Assembly: GCF_003144195.1 (NCBI RefSeq)
Contig: NW_020290026.1
Location: 186,001 to 250,000 of the forward strand
Direction of reading: 5' to 3'
Source: Ceraceosorus guamensis
Taxonomy: Eukaryota > Basidiomycota > Exobasidiomycetes > Ceraceosorales > Ceraceosoraceae
DNA length: 64,000 nucleotides
This document shows positions 11,414 through 23,008 of the stretch, piece by piece. Every line of letters starts with the position of its first letter. Within the stretch, counting starts at the first letter, position 1. The translations under genes were made by a program, and so were the position numbers. A model generated the notes under the pieces. The model searched no databases and was not told the DNA's origin. It saw only the letters and a program-made list of their open reading frames with translations.

Positions 11414-12555
11414 TACCACACGTGCTTACTCCCGTGGCCCCTCGCAAAAGTCTCCTGTGGTCTTGATGATTTGTCTGCTGGATCGCGACTGCGTGATCCT
11501 CTGAGATACTCCTCTCTCCTCTAATCAGCAATGCGATCGGTGAAACCTCTCTTTGCTTTCAATCTGTGTGTCTCGTCAAAGATGAGGTAGTAGAGCATGG
11601 AGTCGTGCATTCAAAAGTTGTCGTTTATGCGAGAGTCCGGGCCAGGAGCACAGACCACCCACGACAGTCACATTTGGGTGGGGGCGGATGCAAGGACCTC
11701 TTCGAAACTCGGAGAGACCAAAAAACAAAAGGCGAACCATCGGGGATGCGCCCCGCTTCCGCGCGAGACGTCATGCACCAGTTGCGAACACCCTATGCTC
11801 AAGGGTTAAACTTCCAGACGATGGCTAGCACCACTGTACTACCCAACCCGGGCACACTGTGAATAGACAAACAGCAGTACATATAGCCCAATCATTTGCC
11901 CGCCTCTTCCGACTTTCCACGAGCAAGTCAAATGAACGTACCCTTGGCGCTCGATTCTCTTGAGCAAGCTTGGCCTGTCGTTGTCGGGGAGAAGTCATCG
12001 CATGACCAGATTGCGGCCAAGGGAATCATGGATGCGCGGTAGCATTTCGATCTTATTTTCGCGCTATAAGGAGGGAAGCGTCGTCGCGCTCTTGATCCTC
12101 TGCGGGGAAAGCCACTCAAATGGTGAATCTTGCATGAGCGCTGCCGGCGCTGATCGTTCCGATGCCGTGGCCGCGCTTGTTTTTTTCTTTTTAATCCCTG
12201 ATCGATGCATGCCTTCATGATGGATCACGAATGTGGAGGAGGGCCGCCGGAATGCAAGCTTTGGGCTTAGGGTGCATGGCTCGAGGGTGCTGGATGGATG
12301 CATGCATGCATGCGGGAAGAGCCGACTTTCTTGGAGTCGTCAGAGTGGCCTTCGCAGAGGTTGGCGACTCTCTCCAGCCTTCATCATCGGTGCGCGATGC
12401 TCAAGATCCGCTGCCACAATCAGTCCCTAGCCCGAAGCAGCTACGCTGTCCAACAGTAGCCTGGATAGAGCATCTCGAACTCAGCATTCGAATAGCCAAC
12501 CCCGTCTACGATCAGCTTCATACCGAGCAGGCTCGCTCGCTTGCACCAGGGCACG
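11414..12555. other. Intergenic region
   Basis: No gene recognised. It lies between two plus-strand genes and should hold the 3' end of the membrane-protein gene and the promoter of the antiporter. A tetranucleotide repeat is annotated separately. Confidence 0.4.
12291..12313. repeat. Short GGAT/GCAT microsatellite
   Basis: Two GGAT-type units followed by repeated GCAT units; the GCAT part is self-complementary. Confidence 0.6.
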
Positions 12556-15205
12556 ATGGGTTTCGAGCTGGAAGTGACGCCTCTCAACGTCATCTCGACA
12601 TCTTTTGGAGCTTTTGTGCTGCTATATGGAATAGTCTCGCACAGGATCAAAGAGAGGCTCTACCTCGGAGAAGCGCCGTTCGCTCTGTTCTTCGGCATAT
12701 TGTTGGCTCAGTATGGCGTGCCAGAGTACCTGAAGGGCTCGCCTGGTCAGAGCGCGGATCCACTCGATGGTTTTGGACTTGGATTCAGTAGATTCATCAT
12801 CGGTGAGTGGTCGTATGGCATGGTCAGACAATCCCTTGGCTCGCTTATCTTTCCCGAACTCTCTTTGGCGCCCTGTGCAGGCACGCAGCTGGTGTTGGTC
12901 GGCATTGAATTGCCGTACAAATACATCGTCATTGAGATGGGAAGTCTAGCGATGCTACTGTTACGTGAGTGAACAGCGCTACAGATGACCTCAAAAATCG
13001 AAACGCACAGCTGTGGACGACGACGCTGAAGCGCAGGCGCCTCCTCGATCGCTTTAGCTGTCATGACGACCATGTGGATGGTCACCTCGCTCTCGATCTG
13101 GGCGGTCATTCCCGGCGTGTCTCCACTGGTGGCGCTTGCAGTAGCCTCGTGCGCTACTCCGACAGATGTGAGCGGCTCAGCACCAAGAGATGCTGTGCCT
13201 CTGGGATGGGCCTGCTGATGCCACTCTCCTTTCACAGCCTGTCCTGAGTAACGCGATCGTGAAAGGCTCGTTTGCCGAAGCGTACGTCTCCCCTAGGATC
13301 CGCAACTTGATCAGCGCAGAGAGTGGCGCCAACGTGAGTGACGAAACATTCTCTAGCATTTTCGTATGGCCTACTGAGCTGCCTCTGTGCGCCGTTCTTG
13401 CTCGGCGCTCGCTAGGACGGCTTTGGCCTACCATTTACGTAAGTCCGAGCTTTAGTTAAGTCAGCATGGCTGTATGGCTTCTTCTCACAGTAAAAGTATT
13501 CCATTCTCCAGCTTTCTCGCCCTGAATTTGATCCAAAAAGCATCGACAGCTGAGGCGCTCAAGTCCTGGGCGCTAGAAGTGGTGCTGTGGTCGGTCGTCG
13601 GAAGTGTAGTTTGGGGAGCCGTAGTCGGTTTCACGGCCAACTATCTTCTAAAGGTGGCCACGAGGTACTCTCTCATCGACAAGGAGAGCTTCTTGCTATT
13701 CGGAGTCGCTATGGGCACGTTCGTTGTCGGAAGTGGTGGACTCTTGGGCGTCGATGATCTGCTCGCTTGTTTCATCGCTGTGAGCATTTGCAGCTAGCAT
13801 GGTCAGAATTCAACGTATGCTGACGCTTCGATTCTACGCTCAGGGTAACGCGTTGACTTGGGACGACTGTGAGATCGGTACAGCACGCAGTGGTCGCCGG
13901 CGTCGTCCTTCCTGCTGATTGGCCTCTACTTCTGCACACTCACAGGGTACCGTAGAGAGACGGAAGACGATGATCTGCAGAACATCGTCGATCTTCTCTG
14001 CAACGCTGTCTTTTTCACTTTCATTGGCGTCACAATCGACTGGACCAGCTTCAACGATCCAGACCTCGGCATCACACCAGTGCGGCTTATCTTGTTGAAC
14101 GTACTCGTGCTCTTACTCCGCCGTCTGCCTGCCATGCTGCTCCATCAGCCGTTCATTCCGCAAATCATCGATCAAGGAGAGGCGGCATTCATGGGGTGGT
14201 TTGGACCAATTGTGCGTTCGGCCGGGTGTAGCGCCGCGAGCTTGGCTCTACAGGTCGCTGACAGCCATTCGGGAAACACTCTCACAGGGTGCCGGCGCGG
14301 TGTTCTATGCCTTCCTGGTTCTAGATGCCATTGAAGAGGGCGATCTAGTCCCCGACGCAATTCGCATTCGTAGGTGAGTGATTCAGGCTTTCTGTGTGCT
14401 TTGGCTCGGTTGTCTCATCACCACATTGTTTTCGCCTCGCCTGATAGCATCATCAAGCCCATCATGTGAGCACTACACTAAGCAGCTCCACCTCAGGTGC
14501 GGCGTCTGACTTTCTTCAACGTTCGCGCTCGGGCAGATATTCTCTCGTCTTAGGCAGCGTGCTTGGCCACACCTTATTGATTCCCGTGGTGAGCTTTATG
14601 CCAGCAGCGTTTGTGCGAAGAACGTGATTGTTGACGTCCGCATGCCTACGAACTATCTGCAGATCAAGCTGATCTTCACCAAATTCGGCGTCAAAAGCAT
14701 CAAGAGCAACGCCGTGGCAGACGATGCCTCAATCGTCGGCTCACAAACCTCGAGTCGACTGCAAGAAGAGCGGTACGAAGCTGGAGAGGGCCATGCCCCT
14801 CACGACGAGGCAGCAGAGAGGAGGGATAGGCGGATGAGTGAGAGTCAGAGAAGGCACTCAATTTTGTCTGCCATCAGCGGCCAGCAAGCAGATATCATCG
14901 GAGGCTACGACGCGGACGGAAACTGGGTCGAGGGAGAACGAGCCAGCTGGAGGATCTCGTCTGGTCACAAGTGAGTCCATTCTTGCGGTCCCGGCCTGTC
15001 ATCCAGTCCCTAAGGATTGCACCTCTTACGTTTCTTTGCCATTTCCAGACTTGGACCGCACACGCGAGTGCGCAATCCTCAGGGCGGAGAGGTGCGCCTC
15101 GGAGATTTCAAACCAAGTGCATGGCACCGCGGCGAGGAAGAGAGGCAGCGCGTTGAAGGTCTCCAAGATGAAGCTACGTACGGAGCTCTGGAGGAGGGAA
15201 GATAG
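12556..15205 (+). CDS. NHA1: Na+/H+ antiporter (Nha1/Sod2 type, CPA family)
   Basis: Thirteen exons close in frame to about 579 residues: 12556-12802, 12881-12964, 13058-13167, 13238-13333, 13416-13438, 13512-13779, 13844-13868, 13946-14211, 14288-14373, 14448-14465, 14537-14588, 14663-14970 and 15049-15205. The product exchanges Na+ or K+ for H+ across the plasma membrane. Family motifs are MTTMWMVTSLSIWAVIPGVSP, SCATPTDPVLSNAIVKG with the conserved Asp, RIRNLISAESGANDGFGLPF with the ND pair of the ion site, GNALTWDDWYRRETEDD, and FGPIGAGAVFYA. The hydrophilic tail after the last helix is much shorter than in yeast Nha1 and closer to S. pombe Sod2. Three exons are only 18, 23 and 25 nt. It converges on the Med11-like gene 242 bp downstream. 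Confidence 0.88.
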
Positions 15206-15447
15206 CAGGTGCTCAGCGTGCGACATTTTCCGATCATTTCTCAGCTCTGACTCGAGCGAGCTGGAAAGACAGCTCGCTGTATAGGTGCTTCAAGGCTCCG
15301 CTCCACCACGAAATGGAATGCAATGCAATGGATTAGTACAATGAGATCGAAGTAGCTGCACGACGCGGAGACGCTAAAGTGGCTTGCTTGGAGGCAGTCC
15401 GGCTGAGCGAGGAAAAGGGGTCGCCGGGCGATGGATGTGTGAGCGGC

Positions 15448-16612
15448 CTATGCTAAAGCCGTGGAGCTGGAGCCGGAGGCTGGTTGGTGTTTTTCGCCCG
15501 GGTTCTGGTGAGAGCCTAGTGTGCTGGTAGAGCCCAGGAGTGCCCCTATCAGTCGGGCGTCTGCCGTCAGCTGATGTTCGCGAACGCTTGAAGTGACGTC
15601 CCTGGTCCGCTCCTCCGAAGTTGAGGATCGATTTCTGGCGATGTGGTGTTGATCAGGTTCAAGGTGCGCGGAGCCCGTAGCAATTTCTTCGAGGGCATCG
15701 TTCAACTGCCTCCAACTTTGCTGCTGGAGTCTCAGGGCGCCGAGCGATAGCGAGGCATCTCTGTCTTCTTTGCGTGGCCCGTGACCGCTCATTGCACCCT
15801 GAAGAGGCAACGTATGCCCACGACCTGCGCTCCCCGCCTCTGTCCGAGCAGCATAAGAGCTTCCTTGTCCAAAAAGGTTCACTCCATCCGAGATCGCCGG
15901 TCGGCCATCTGCGCGCAAGGTCGCGGTTGCTGTCCTCAGAGAAGTTTGAATGTCCTACAAGCTCGCAGGGGGGCTGGTCAGCGCGGGCTCCTTCCTGCGA
16001 AGCACCTGGGTCAGGCTTCCTTGCTCACATTTAAAGTCGCGAACCACTGACTTGCTCTACCCTCGAACACCTTGACGCGATCAGCGCTGCTTGCGGTGGA
16101 TGGTAGACTATCGCGAGCCGCTTGCGCTTGGTGCTCTGCGTTATCACTCCCCGCAGCTACAGCCTTCTCCCCGTCCGAGGTGATGGTGACAAGCGCAGAG
16201 AGAGAGCCAGCAGTCTGCATTAACAGATCTGCCAATGCCTGACAAGGAGGTCGGCCCATACAGAACTTGAGAATCAGCTAGCTAGCTCAACTTCGAACGT
16301 AGGGTGCATATAGCCTTCCTGAAGCCCGTGCCTGCTCACCCGATCCGAGTCCATCAGTCGACTTATAGCCCTCTCTCTCCTCTTGTTGTGGGCCTTTCTC
16401 CGCTCATCCTCGCGCCTCTCCTCCGCCAGTAACAAGCTATCCTTTTCTGCTCTCCTGATCCGCGTGCCCTCATGCGAGCGCCTGGGCGAAGCAGGGCCTC
16501 CTGAGCGCAACGTCTGCTCGCTGCTGCCTGCTAAAGATGGCGGTGACGACTTCTCTGCTGTAGCATCCGCTTTGCCAGGTACGAAGCCGCTCGGCGCTTC
16601 CTTGTCAGCCAT
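15448..16612 (-). CDS. MED11: Mediator subunit Med11-like
   Basis: Three exons (16340-16612, 16029-16238, 15448-15954) join in phase 0 to about 329 residues. The segment around exon 1/2 (AISRLMDSDRALADLLMQ, then TAGSLSALVTI) and exon 2/3 (ASQWFATLNDIQTSLRTA) resembles the two helical blocks of Med11, a small head-module subunit of the Mediator complex bridging transcription factors and RNA polymerase II. The N-terminal 75 residues and the C-terminal 150 are low-complexity extensions, so the protein is longer than animal Med11 (about 120 residues). The call rests on helix pattern and spacing, not on an invariant motif. Another small helical coiled-coil subunit remains possible. Confidence 0.5.
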
Positions 16613-16644
16613 GTCGGCGATCGTCGAGAGTGTAGATAGATGTC

Positions 16645-17030
16645 TTAAGGCTCAGAAGAATGACAGAGATTAGGGTGCTGTCCGCTGGCAACACGGTCCT
16701 CGGCAGTATCGGCGCCAGTCGTGCAAGAGCAAGATTTCTTCGCCGCGTCTGCTGGCCCCACCTTTTGAGATCGTCGCGCCAGCGGACAGACTCGCGAAAT
16801 TGTCAAAGGGCGTGCGTACCTTCTTGAACGTGCACGAGGTGCCGTGCGTTGACAAGGTACTTCCCTCGCGCTGCGTAGCAAAGAGCTTGCTCAATGCAGA
16901 GACCGGCACGGTCTGAAGGGCTGAAGAGCCTGCAAGGAGCTGCAATGTTCCAGTGATAGATGCTGGTGCTTGCGCTTGTGCTAGCTGCCGGAGCCAACGT
17001 AAAAGTTGCGGCCTTGAAGTTGACTAGTGA
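16645..17030 (-). CDS. Possible small orphan gene, 5' end unresolved
   Basis: Two candidate exons join cleanly: about 16820-17029 (opening after an acceptor CACTAG) and 16645-16761, separated by a GTACGC...AAAG intron with phase 0. The peptide includes helical SRPQLLRWLRQLA and ends with a CSC motif. No start codon lies in the first exon; an ATG at 17242 begins a coding-like frame (MGPKRLLLGVRVG) but I found no convincing splice between them. It stops only 32 bp before the Med11-like start codon on the same strand. Function unknown. Confidence 0.28.
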
Positions 17031-18422
17031 TGTACGAATTGTCAGTCACGCAGGCCTTTGCGGCGTCTTGAGCAGGTCAGTGCTGTGTTCAGGAAGGGAG
17101 ATCGAGCCTATAGACGAGGGAGACGGTGCTGTGCTGCACAGCTTCGAGCTCCTTCCAAGCACAATCAAATCAGGTGCTGGCTGTAGCGAGTCCTGATGAG
17201 CAGCACCGACGCGAACGCCCAGCAGCAGCCTTTTTGGTCCCATGCACAAACGCGCAAACCGACGAAATGAGGGCCGCGCTGTAGTCACCACGAGTCGCGG
17301 GTGAGATACGTATGACGCAAACAAAGCAAGCGGCGAAACCCCAAATGAAGAATCGCACTCACACTCATCAGACTTTGAATCGCGAATAAGCGCACCAGCG
17401 GCTTGTTTCCGCGCGCGTACATGTACGTACAACAGCACCCATGATCACCGCGCAATCGTGAGTTGCGGCACCGCACTGCGCTATCAAGTCACGAGTGAAG
17501 AGTCGTGAGGGTCAGAGTCATGAGTGCAGCCAAAGCTTATAGCATGCTGCAACGCTGCAGCAGAGGTCCATTTCAGGATCTAGACCCGATCTCCAGCTGC
17601 ATTTGAATTCAAGCTCCGACGCGCTGAACCGAGGCGGCATGCACCAAAGGCAAGAAGAAGAAGGAGGAGCAGCAGGAGCAGGAGACCAAGCGGGCGAGCG
17701 AGAGCTTCTTTGAGGATCAAGATGGCGTGGTTTGAAACCTTTCCGATGGTCGGACTTTGGTACCTTTGCACGCGCGGGATTCACAGATCGTTGTTGCTTC
17801 AGCGCCCTACACTCGGTTCGGACAGCAGCTTTCCGATCTGCCTCTTCACCTGGCATCGCTGGATCATTCACGATTTGAAGTGTACCGGTACTCCACTTGC
17901 ACTAGATGTACATCCACAATTCATGATTGTACTTGGGTGCGCAGTGCGCAGTGCTCAGGAGGCACCGTGAGTGCGTCCCCTCAACTCAGTGACTGGCGCT
18001 TGCTGGTCGTCACTCCCCCCTCCCTCAACGATTCCATGCAGCATTTGCGTGCCTTCCCTTGCGAGGACGTGGGACGGTGAGTCGATCGGCACCACCGCAC
18101 GGCAATCTCAGTCAAAGCAAATGCTCGGTCGGGTCTCGCTCATCTGGCGGAGTTGCTGGAGGAAAGCCAAGGCGAAAGGAACACTTGCGTCATTCGTGCC
18201 AAAGGGCCGAACGCTCGGACCTTTGCTGGTTGCGCCGCCGCCGGTCGAAGTCGTACTGATCGATCGAGCCAGCACATACACGCATGGCGTGCGCCCCCAG
18301 TCATGCAGTTGCGAGTGTTCAATAATAGATGCGTAGAGGCCTCTTCGCCGCACCTCCCTAAACAATCCTCTCCTGATCAAGTCTTGCAGCGCTTGTGCTG
18401 AGAGTCGTGAGCGTGATTGCCT

Positions 18423-18477
18423 TGCTGGCTCGCCAGCAGCCTTTTCCGGTGACGAGCCTGAGTGCACTGCACTCAGG
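18423..18477. promoter_or_regulatory. Two adjacent perfect palindromes
   Basis: TGCTGGC-TC-GCCAGCA (18423-18438) and CCTGAGTGCA-C-TGCACTCAGG (18457-18477) lie 18 bp apart in non-coding DNA. Such symmetry fits dimeric transcription factor sites or a cruciform; which gene they would serve is not clear. Confidence 0.4.
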
Positions 18478-18677
18478 TCAGTTGCAGCCCGCGCGCGCCG
18501 TACGGCAATCACAAATCATTCACCAAATTGCAGCACCCTGCTTCATAGCCAGCGCGCCGAGTAAGAGCGAGCTCGCCCGACCCTCACCTTCGGGGGCCCA
18601 CCGTAGGAAAAGCCAATCGTTCATCATGAAACTCGGTGCAGAGGCAGCGTGGGGCTTCTCTGGACACAGGTCGCAAC

Positions 18678-18720
18678 CACGTGAGCCACTCTTGTCAGTG
18701 GCTTGGATCCCGTACACGTG
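18678..18720. promoter_or_regulatory. Hairpin flanked by two CACGTG boxes
   Basis: CACGTG at 18678-18683 and 18715-18720 bracket an inverted repeat AGCCACT...AGTGGCT (18684-18703). CACGTG is the core site of bHLH factors (Cbf1, Pho4 class). The nearest gene end is the subtilase 3' end at 19257, so a regulatory target is unclear. Confidence 0.35.
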
Positions 18721-19256
18721 AAATTCGCTCGCCGCCACTTATTGCTGCCTCACCCTACGGTCGCGAGCATAGAAACTCCGGCAGCTCGAGGAGCGTGTTT
18801 GTGCAATTGTTGTGGCTAAAAGCGGTTGCGATCAAGCCACATCGTCGGATATACTCATGACTCTCCCTGACTGCCATATCTGCCGCATGCCGGCCGGTCC
18901 TTCGCACCTGATATGCAGATCAAGCCCACGCATTTGCTGTGCAGCGCAAACTTTCCCGCTGCTCGCCATTCATGCGTCGGTCCCTTTGTAGAAGCCCGTT
19001 GCCTGATGGCGACCTGCAAACCATAGTAGCATGCCGGCGGCACAATAGAAGACAAACAATGAAGGCTTGCAAAGTAAAATGCCTATTAGAGGAATCGCAT
19101 TACTGGTCACAGAGTGAAAGGAAGGTGGGATCATTATTGGCTTGGCAACAGGAAGGGGAGCGACCGGACAAGGGGCAGAGAGCGAATGACCCGCGGAATA
19201 CTGAGCGCCTGACCGCTCTCCTCTTCCGACACGGGCATTCCACACCTCGATGATCA

Positions 19257-22200
19257 TCAAGGCGGGTCCCCCTCGTCATCGCCTTCGCCATCACGATCAT
19301 GACCAAGATCGCGGCCCTGTTGACCTTGCCCGTCTTGAGCATACACAAATTCTTGCGACAGATAGCTGTCGTAGCTCTCCGACAACATAGGATCTGCGAG
19401 AGGCTTGAGGGCACGAATGAGGATCTTGTACGTCCCTGGCTTGATGACGTACCGCTTGCCTGCCTGGTCAACAGCAATGTCGGATATAGCCTCGTGGTCG
19501 TAAGGGTTGTGATAGTTGTCGTGGCGGCCTTCGTTGTTGTATTGCTGTACGATAGCGATGACCTTGACGTCTTTGAACAGCTTGGGAGTCTCGGCGCGTG
19601 GGGGAGGAGGGTTCGGCCCAGATTTCGTGACTTCTGTCGAACCCTTTGTTGTCTTACCCTTGTCCCCAGATTGGACAGGATCAGTGGTCGATGCGCCTCT
19701 GCGATCCAGCTCGCTGCGCTTGGACGGTACCTTGAAGCGCTTCTCGAAGCGCTGTGCCATGGCAGAAAGATCACGTCTGGCGTGCTGTCCTGGTTGATCT
19801 TCGGGAGGAGCAGGTGCAGATTCAGGCGCCTTCCAAGTATAAGTTGCGGGAAACGTGGTGTTTGGCTCGACCAAGGCGACTTGGACCCAGGAGGTGGGCG
19901 ACAGGCTTCTAAAGTACCAGCTGGGTTGTAAGTCGGTCTGATTGAGATTGAAAGTAATGTTGTCGGACGGCGTGAATGGCAATTGAGCATTGCCAACAAG
20001 TGCTACCGCTGTGCCCTCGTCAGGACCCCAATAGTTGACGGTGGTGTCCATGACAACACGTTTGCTGAGATCCTCCATGATGCCCCCATAGCTGACCGAG
20101 ACTGTCCCGAGGTCCTCTTTCGACTTGGCCAAAATGACCCCTGAATACACTTCGAAAGGCTTGTTCTTAAAGTCATCGGCTGGTTTTGTAAAACTGATCT
20201 TGACTTGCTGCTTTGCGCCTGGTTCCACTTTGAAGGTTACCGGCTCGAAGGTCACCTTGGCGGCGTCATCCGTGTGGTTGAAAGGATACTGGGTCCAATT
20301 CAGGAAGCCATCGTCTTCGTAGAAAGTTGCTGCGACCAATGCACCGTGAGGTTGATGCTGCATGGTGTACTCCTGAGGCATTTTGCCGTCATTTGTGATG
20401 GTGATCGTGTGCGTTGGCGCCAAGTGGTTCGTGTAGTTGAGGCTGATGAGGGTAGGTGTAACCTGTCAAGGGGAAGGTCGTTGTCAGACCCGCTCAATGT
20501 GCGTCCGGCAGGGCCTCGCGGTGACAAGCGTGATACAGATTGACTTACCGACGTTGTCGCATGGACAGCGCGCCAGATGTCGATCAGGCCGGCACCCTGC
20601 CGACCGGCGCTGCTGAGCATCTTAGGATTTGTCGCGGTGCCGAAAAAGCCGTGCGGGTCCTCCAAAACCTGCGTGGTGGTGGACTGAATGCGGTCTCGAA
20701 TCTCTGCCGGCGTCCATTTCTTGTCTCTTCGCGCTTCCTTGAACAGAGCCACGCAGCCAGCGACGATTGGGGCTGAAAAGGAGGTGCCACTGATAATGCT
20801 GTATCCACCGACCGCTGCGGGTTCTACACCGATGATGTTGCCACCAGGCGCCACAACGTTTGGCTTGAAGAATGTGTCTAGGGTAGGGCCGACGCTGCTG
20901 AAACCGCTAACAGCGCCACCCGAATCTTGGTTCTCGAGAATCGTGAAGTTGCTATCCAGAAATCTTACGCTCAATTTCGAGCCCTTCGCAGCACCATCAG
21001 CGAGAGCGAGACCGTCCTCGTAAGAAATTGTGCCGACAGTCATTTGTCCATTGTCCCACTCGATTGGTTCAACGTAAAAGAGTGCTCCAGGAGGCGGCCG
21101 ATTCGCGATCAAGACGTATTTGGCTCCGTTCTCCAACAAATTCTTCAACTTGACTGTGAAGCGACATTGACCACGCCACACCATGACGACTTTGCCTTGG
21201 AAGTTGGTGGACTCTGGGAATTGTCTGCAGGCGGATCCAGCGTTGTACTTGGTGTCGAGGACTACGAGCGGCAGGTCCAAGGGCTTGCCAGCTTCTTCGA
21301 CGAAGGCGTAAGTGCTGTAGACAACAATGTCCTTCGCCTTTTCAAGTCCAATTGCCTGGGCTTTGACGCCGATGTAATGTGTACTGTCGACTGATCCCAC
21401 TGCAAGAAGATCGTCGGCACTGCCCGTGTCGGTCGTCGAGAAGCTTCCGGTTTCCTGTGCAACGGACACATCTGTCAGGGTTCAACGCTTTGCCATCCTA
21501 TTCAATTCTTCCATGGATTGCACTCACTCCACCGGCGTTGCCCGAGGACACCACGATTGGGATTTTCTTTCCAGCCGCATTCCATGGAGCGAGACCGGGC
21601 GCGTCTGCCCATCCACCTACCCCCCCGATTGACATAGAGATCAAGTCGACGCCGTCCTTCATAGCAGCGGCCAATGCCAGCAGCAAGGCATCGGAGCCAA
21701 TACCATTTTGGCAAGCCATAACCTTGTACATTCTGACTTTGGCGCCAGTCGCTACACCTCTGAAGCCCCTTTCAGGGTCGTTGCCAATGATGGTCGAGGT
21801 TCTGGCGATGAGGAGTCCAAACGCTGTCCTCAGTGACTACCAGGTGCAGACCAGCAATTATGAAGCTACTCACACGTGCGTCCCATGAGCGGCAATCGAA
21901 AGCGTCTTCTTCGTGGGGCACTTTGGCATGACGTCTTTGTCCGGAACAGGCTTGCCTCCGAAGCGATCCTCATAATCATCGCCTGCAAATGTGGCGGCTC
22001 GGCTCAGATTGTATCATGATGAACGTGACAGCAACCACCACGCACCTACGATATCGATACCGCTGATGATCGGGCACTCCGGTCCGATGCACGCTTCGCC
22101 AGCTTTCTTGCCTCCGTTGAGTGCAGACAGCGTGTAGTCTGGAATCATCCAAGGGACATAGCAGACGTAAGGACAGTGGTACGATGCGGTCCGCAATTGG

Positions 22201-23008
22201 CCGATCACTCACCGACACCAGTGTCAATGATGCCAATAGTAACATCTTTGCCGGTGATCCCTTCCTTTTGAAGTTTATCCACGCCGATCATGACATGTTC
22301 AGGTAGCGGTCCAGCTGCTAGAGCTTTGATTGCTTCTGCGCTTGCTTTCGCGCTGGAGAAAGCAGCCGGGTGGACCTCTCCAACGGCGCTAACGCTGATG
22401 ACGCCCGGAATCTGACTCAGGGAGACGTGGTCAATGTCTGCAGCGAGCTGCACCGACGCGCCAAAGAAGACGCCCTCTGCCTTGATGTCCACTCGCTTGT
22501 CGTACTTGACACCGTTGGCGTCAGGCCCTGCACGTTTGGAAAGGTACTCGTGAAACGCATCGTGAATGTCTTCTCCATCTCGCCTGACCAGATCGGAGTG
22601 GCCTGCAGGATCTAGCTCCACCTAGCGCCATGAAAGGAAGCGAACGGTGTAAGCGTCGTTGCGTGGATTAGGCGTTGTCTGAGCTGTACTCACGAGATAA
22701 GCTCCCTTGACCTTGTTTTTGGGGGGCGAAAGAGTGGTGCTGCCCTGTTTCTCTTCGGCAACAGACATGTTTGCGGCAGGTGCTACCACGTGGTGATCGA
22801 GGGCGGCCGTTCGCTGCAATTTTGAAGCGCCATCGGGATGATCCGCCAGAAAGTTAGAGATGTGATCTTGGCGCTCCACCGAATCGGTTGTTGTAGTTGG
22901 ACCGATGTCTTGAATCTTCGAACCGACGCTCGTCATACCCTTGCGTTTCCCAAACGCTCCCAGCACCATGCAGCTGGCTATGACGATTTGCAACGGTCGA
23001 ATCCGCAT
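19257..23008 (-). CDS. Secreted subtilisin-like serine protease with PA insert
   Basis: Seven exons close in frame to about 1116 residues: 22694-23008, 22213-22621, 22046-22138, 21874-21982, 21533-21828, 20549-21471 and 19257-20462. The signal peptide is MRIRPLQIVIASCMVLGAFG, then an I9-like propeptide. The S8A catalytic triad is visible: Asp in IGIIDTGV (about 238), His in AAHGTHV (about 305) and Ser in GTSFSAP (about 638). The oxyanion Asn is in SSGNAG (about 406). A PA domain is inserted before the Ser block (about 430-560), followed by an Fn3-like domain (from about 715) with glycosylation sites. The last 200 residues form a Pro/Lys-rich extension with dibasic sites. It resembles the basidiomycete Vpr-type extracellular proteases that degrade protein for nutrition. 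The acceptor of exon 5 (CTGAG) is the least certain junction. Confidence 0.88.

Larger units (their letters stand above)
17243..19256. other. Intergenic region with splice-like signals and palindromes
   Basis: No gene can be assigned. A plus-strand stretch (about 17720-18076) has coding-like frames and a canonical-looking intron (GTGAGT at 17967, CATGCAG ending 18041), but no family resemblance and no continuation. Word copies are at 17487-17509 and 18401-18410. Two palindromes and an E-box-flanked hairpin at 18423-18720 are listed separately. Confidence 0.35.
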
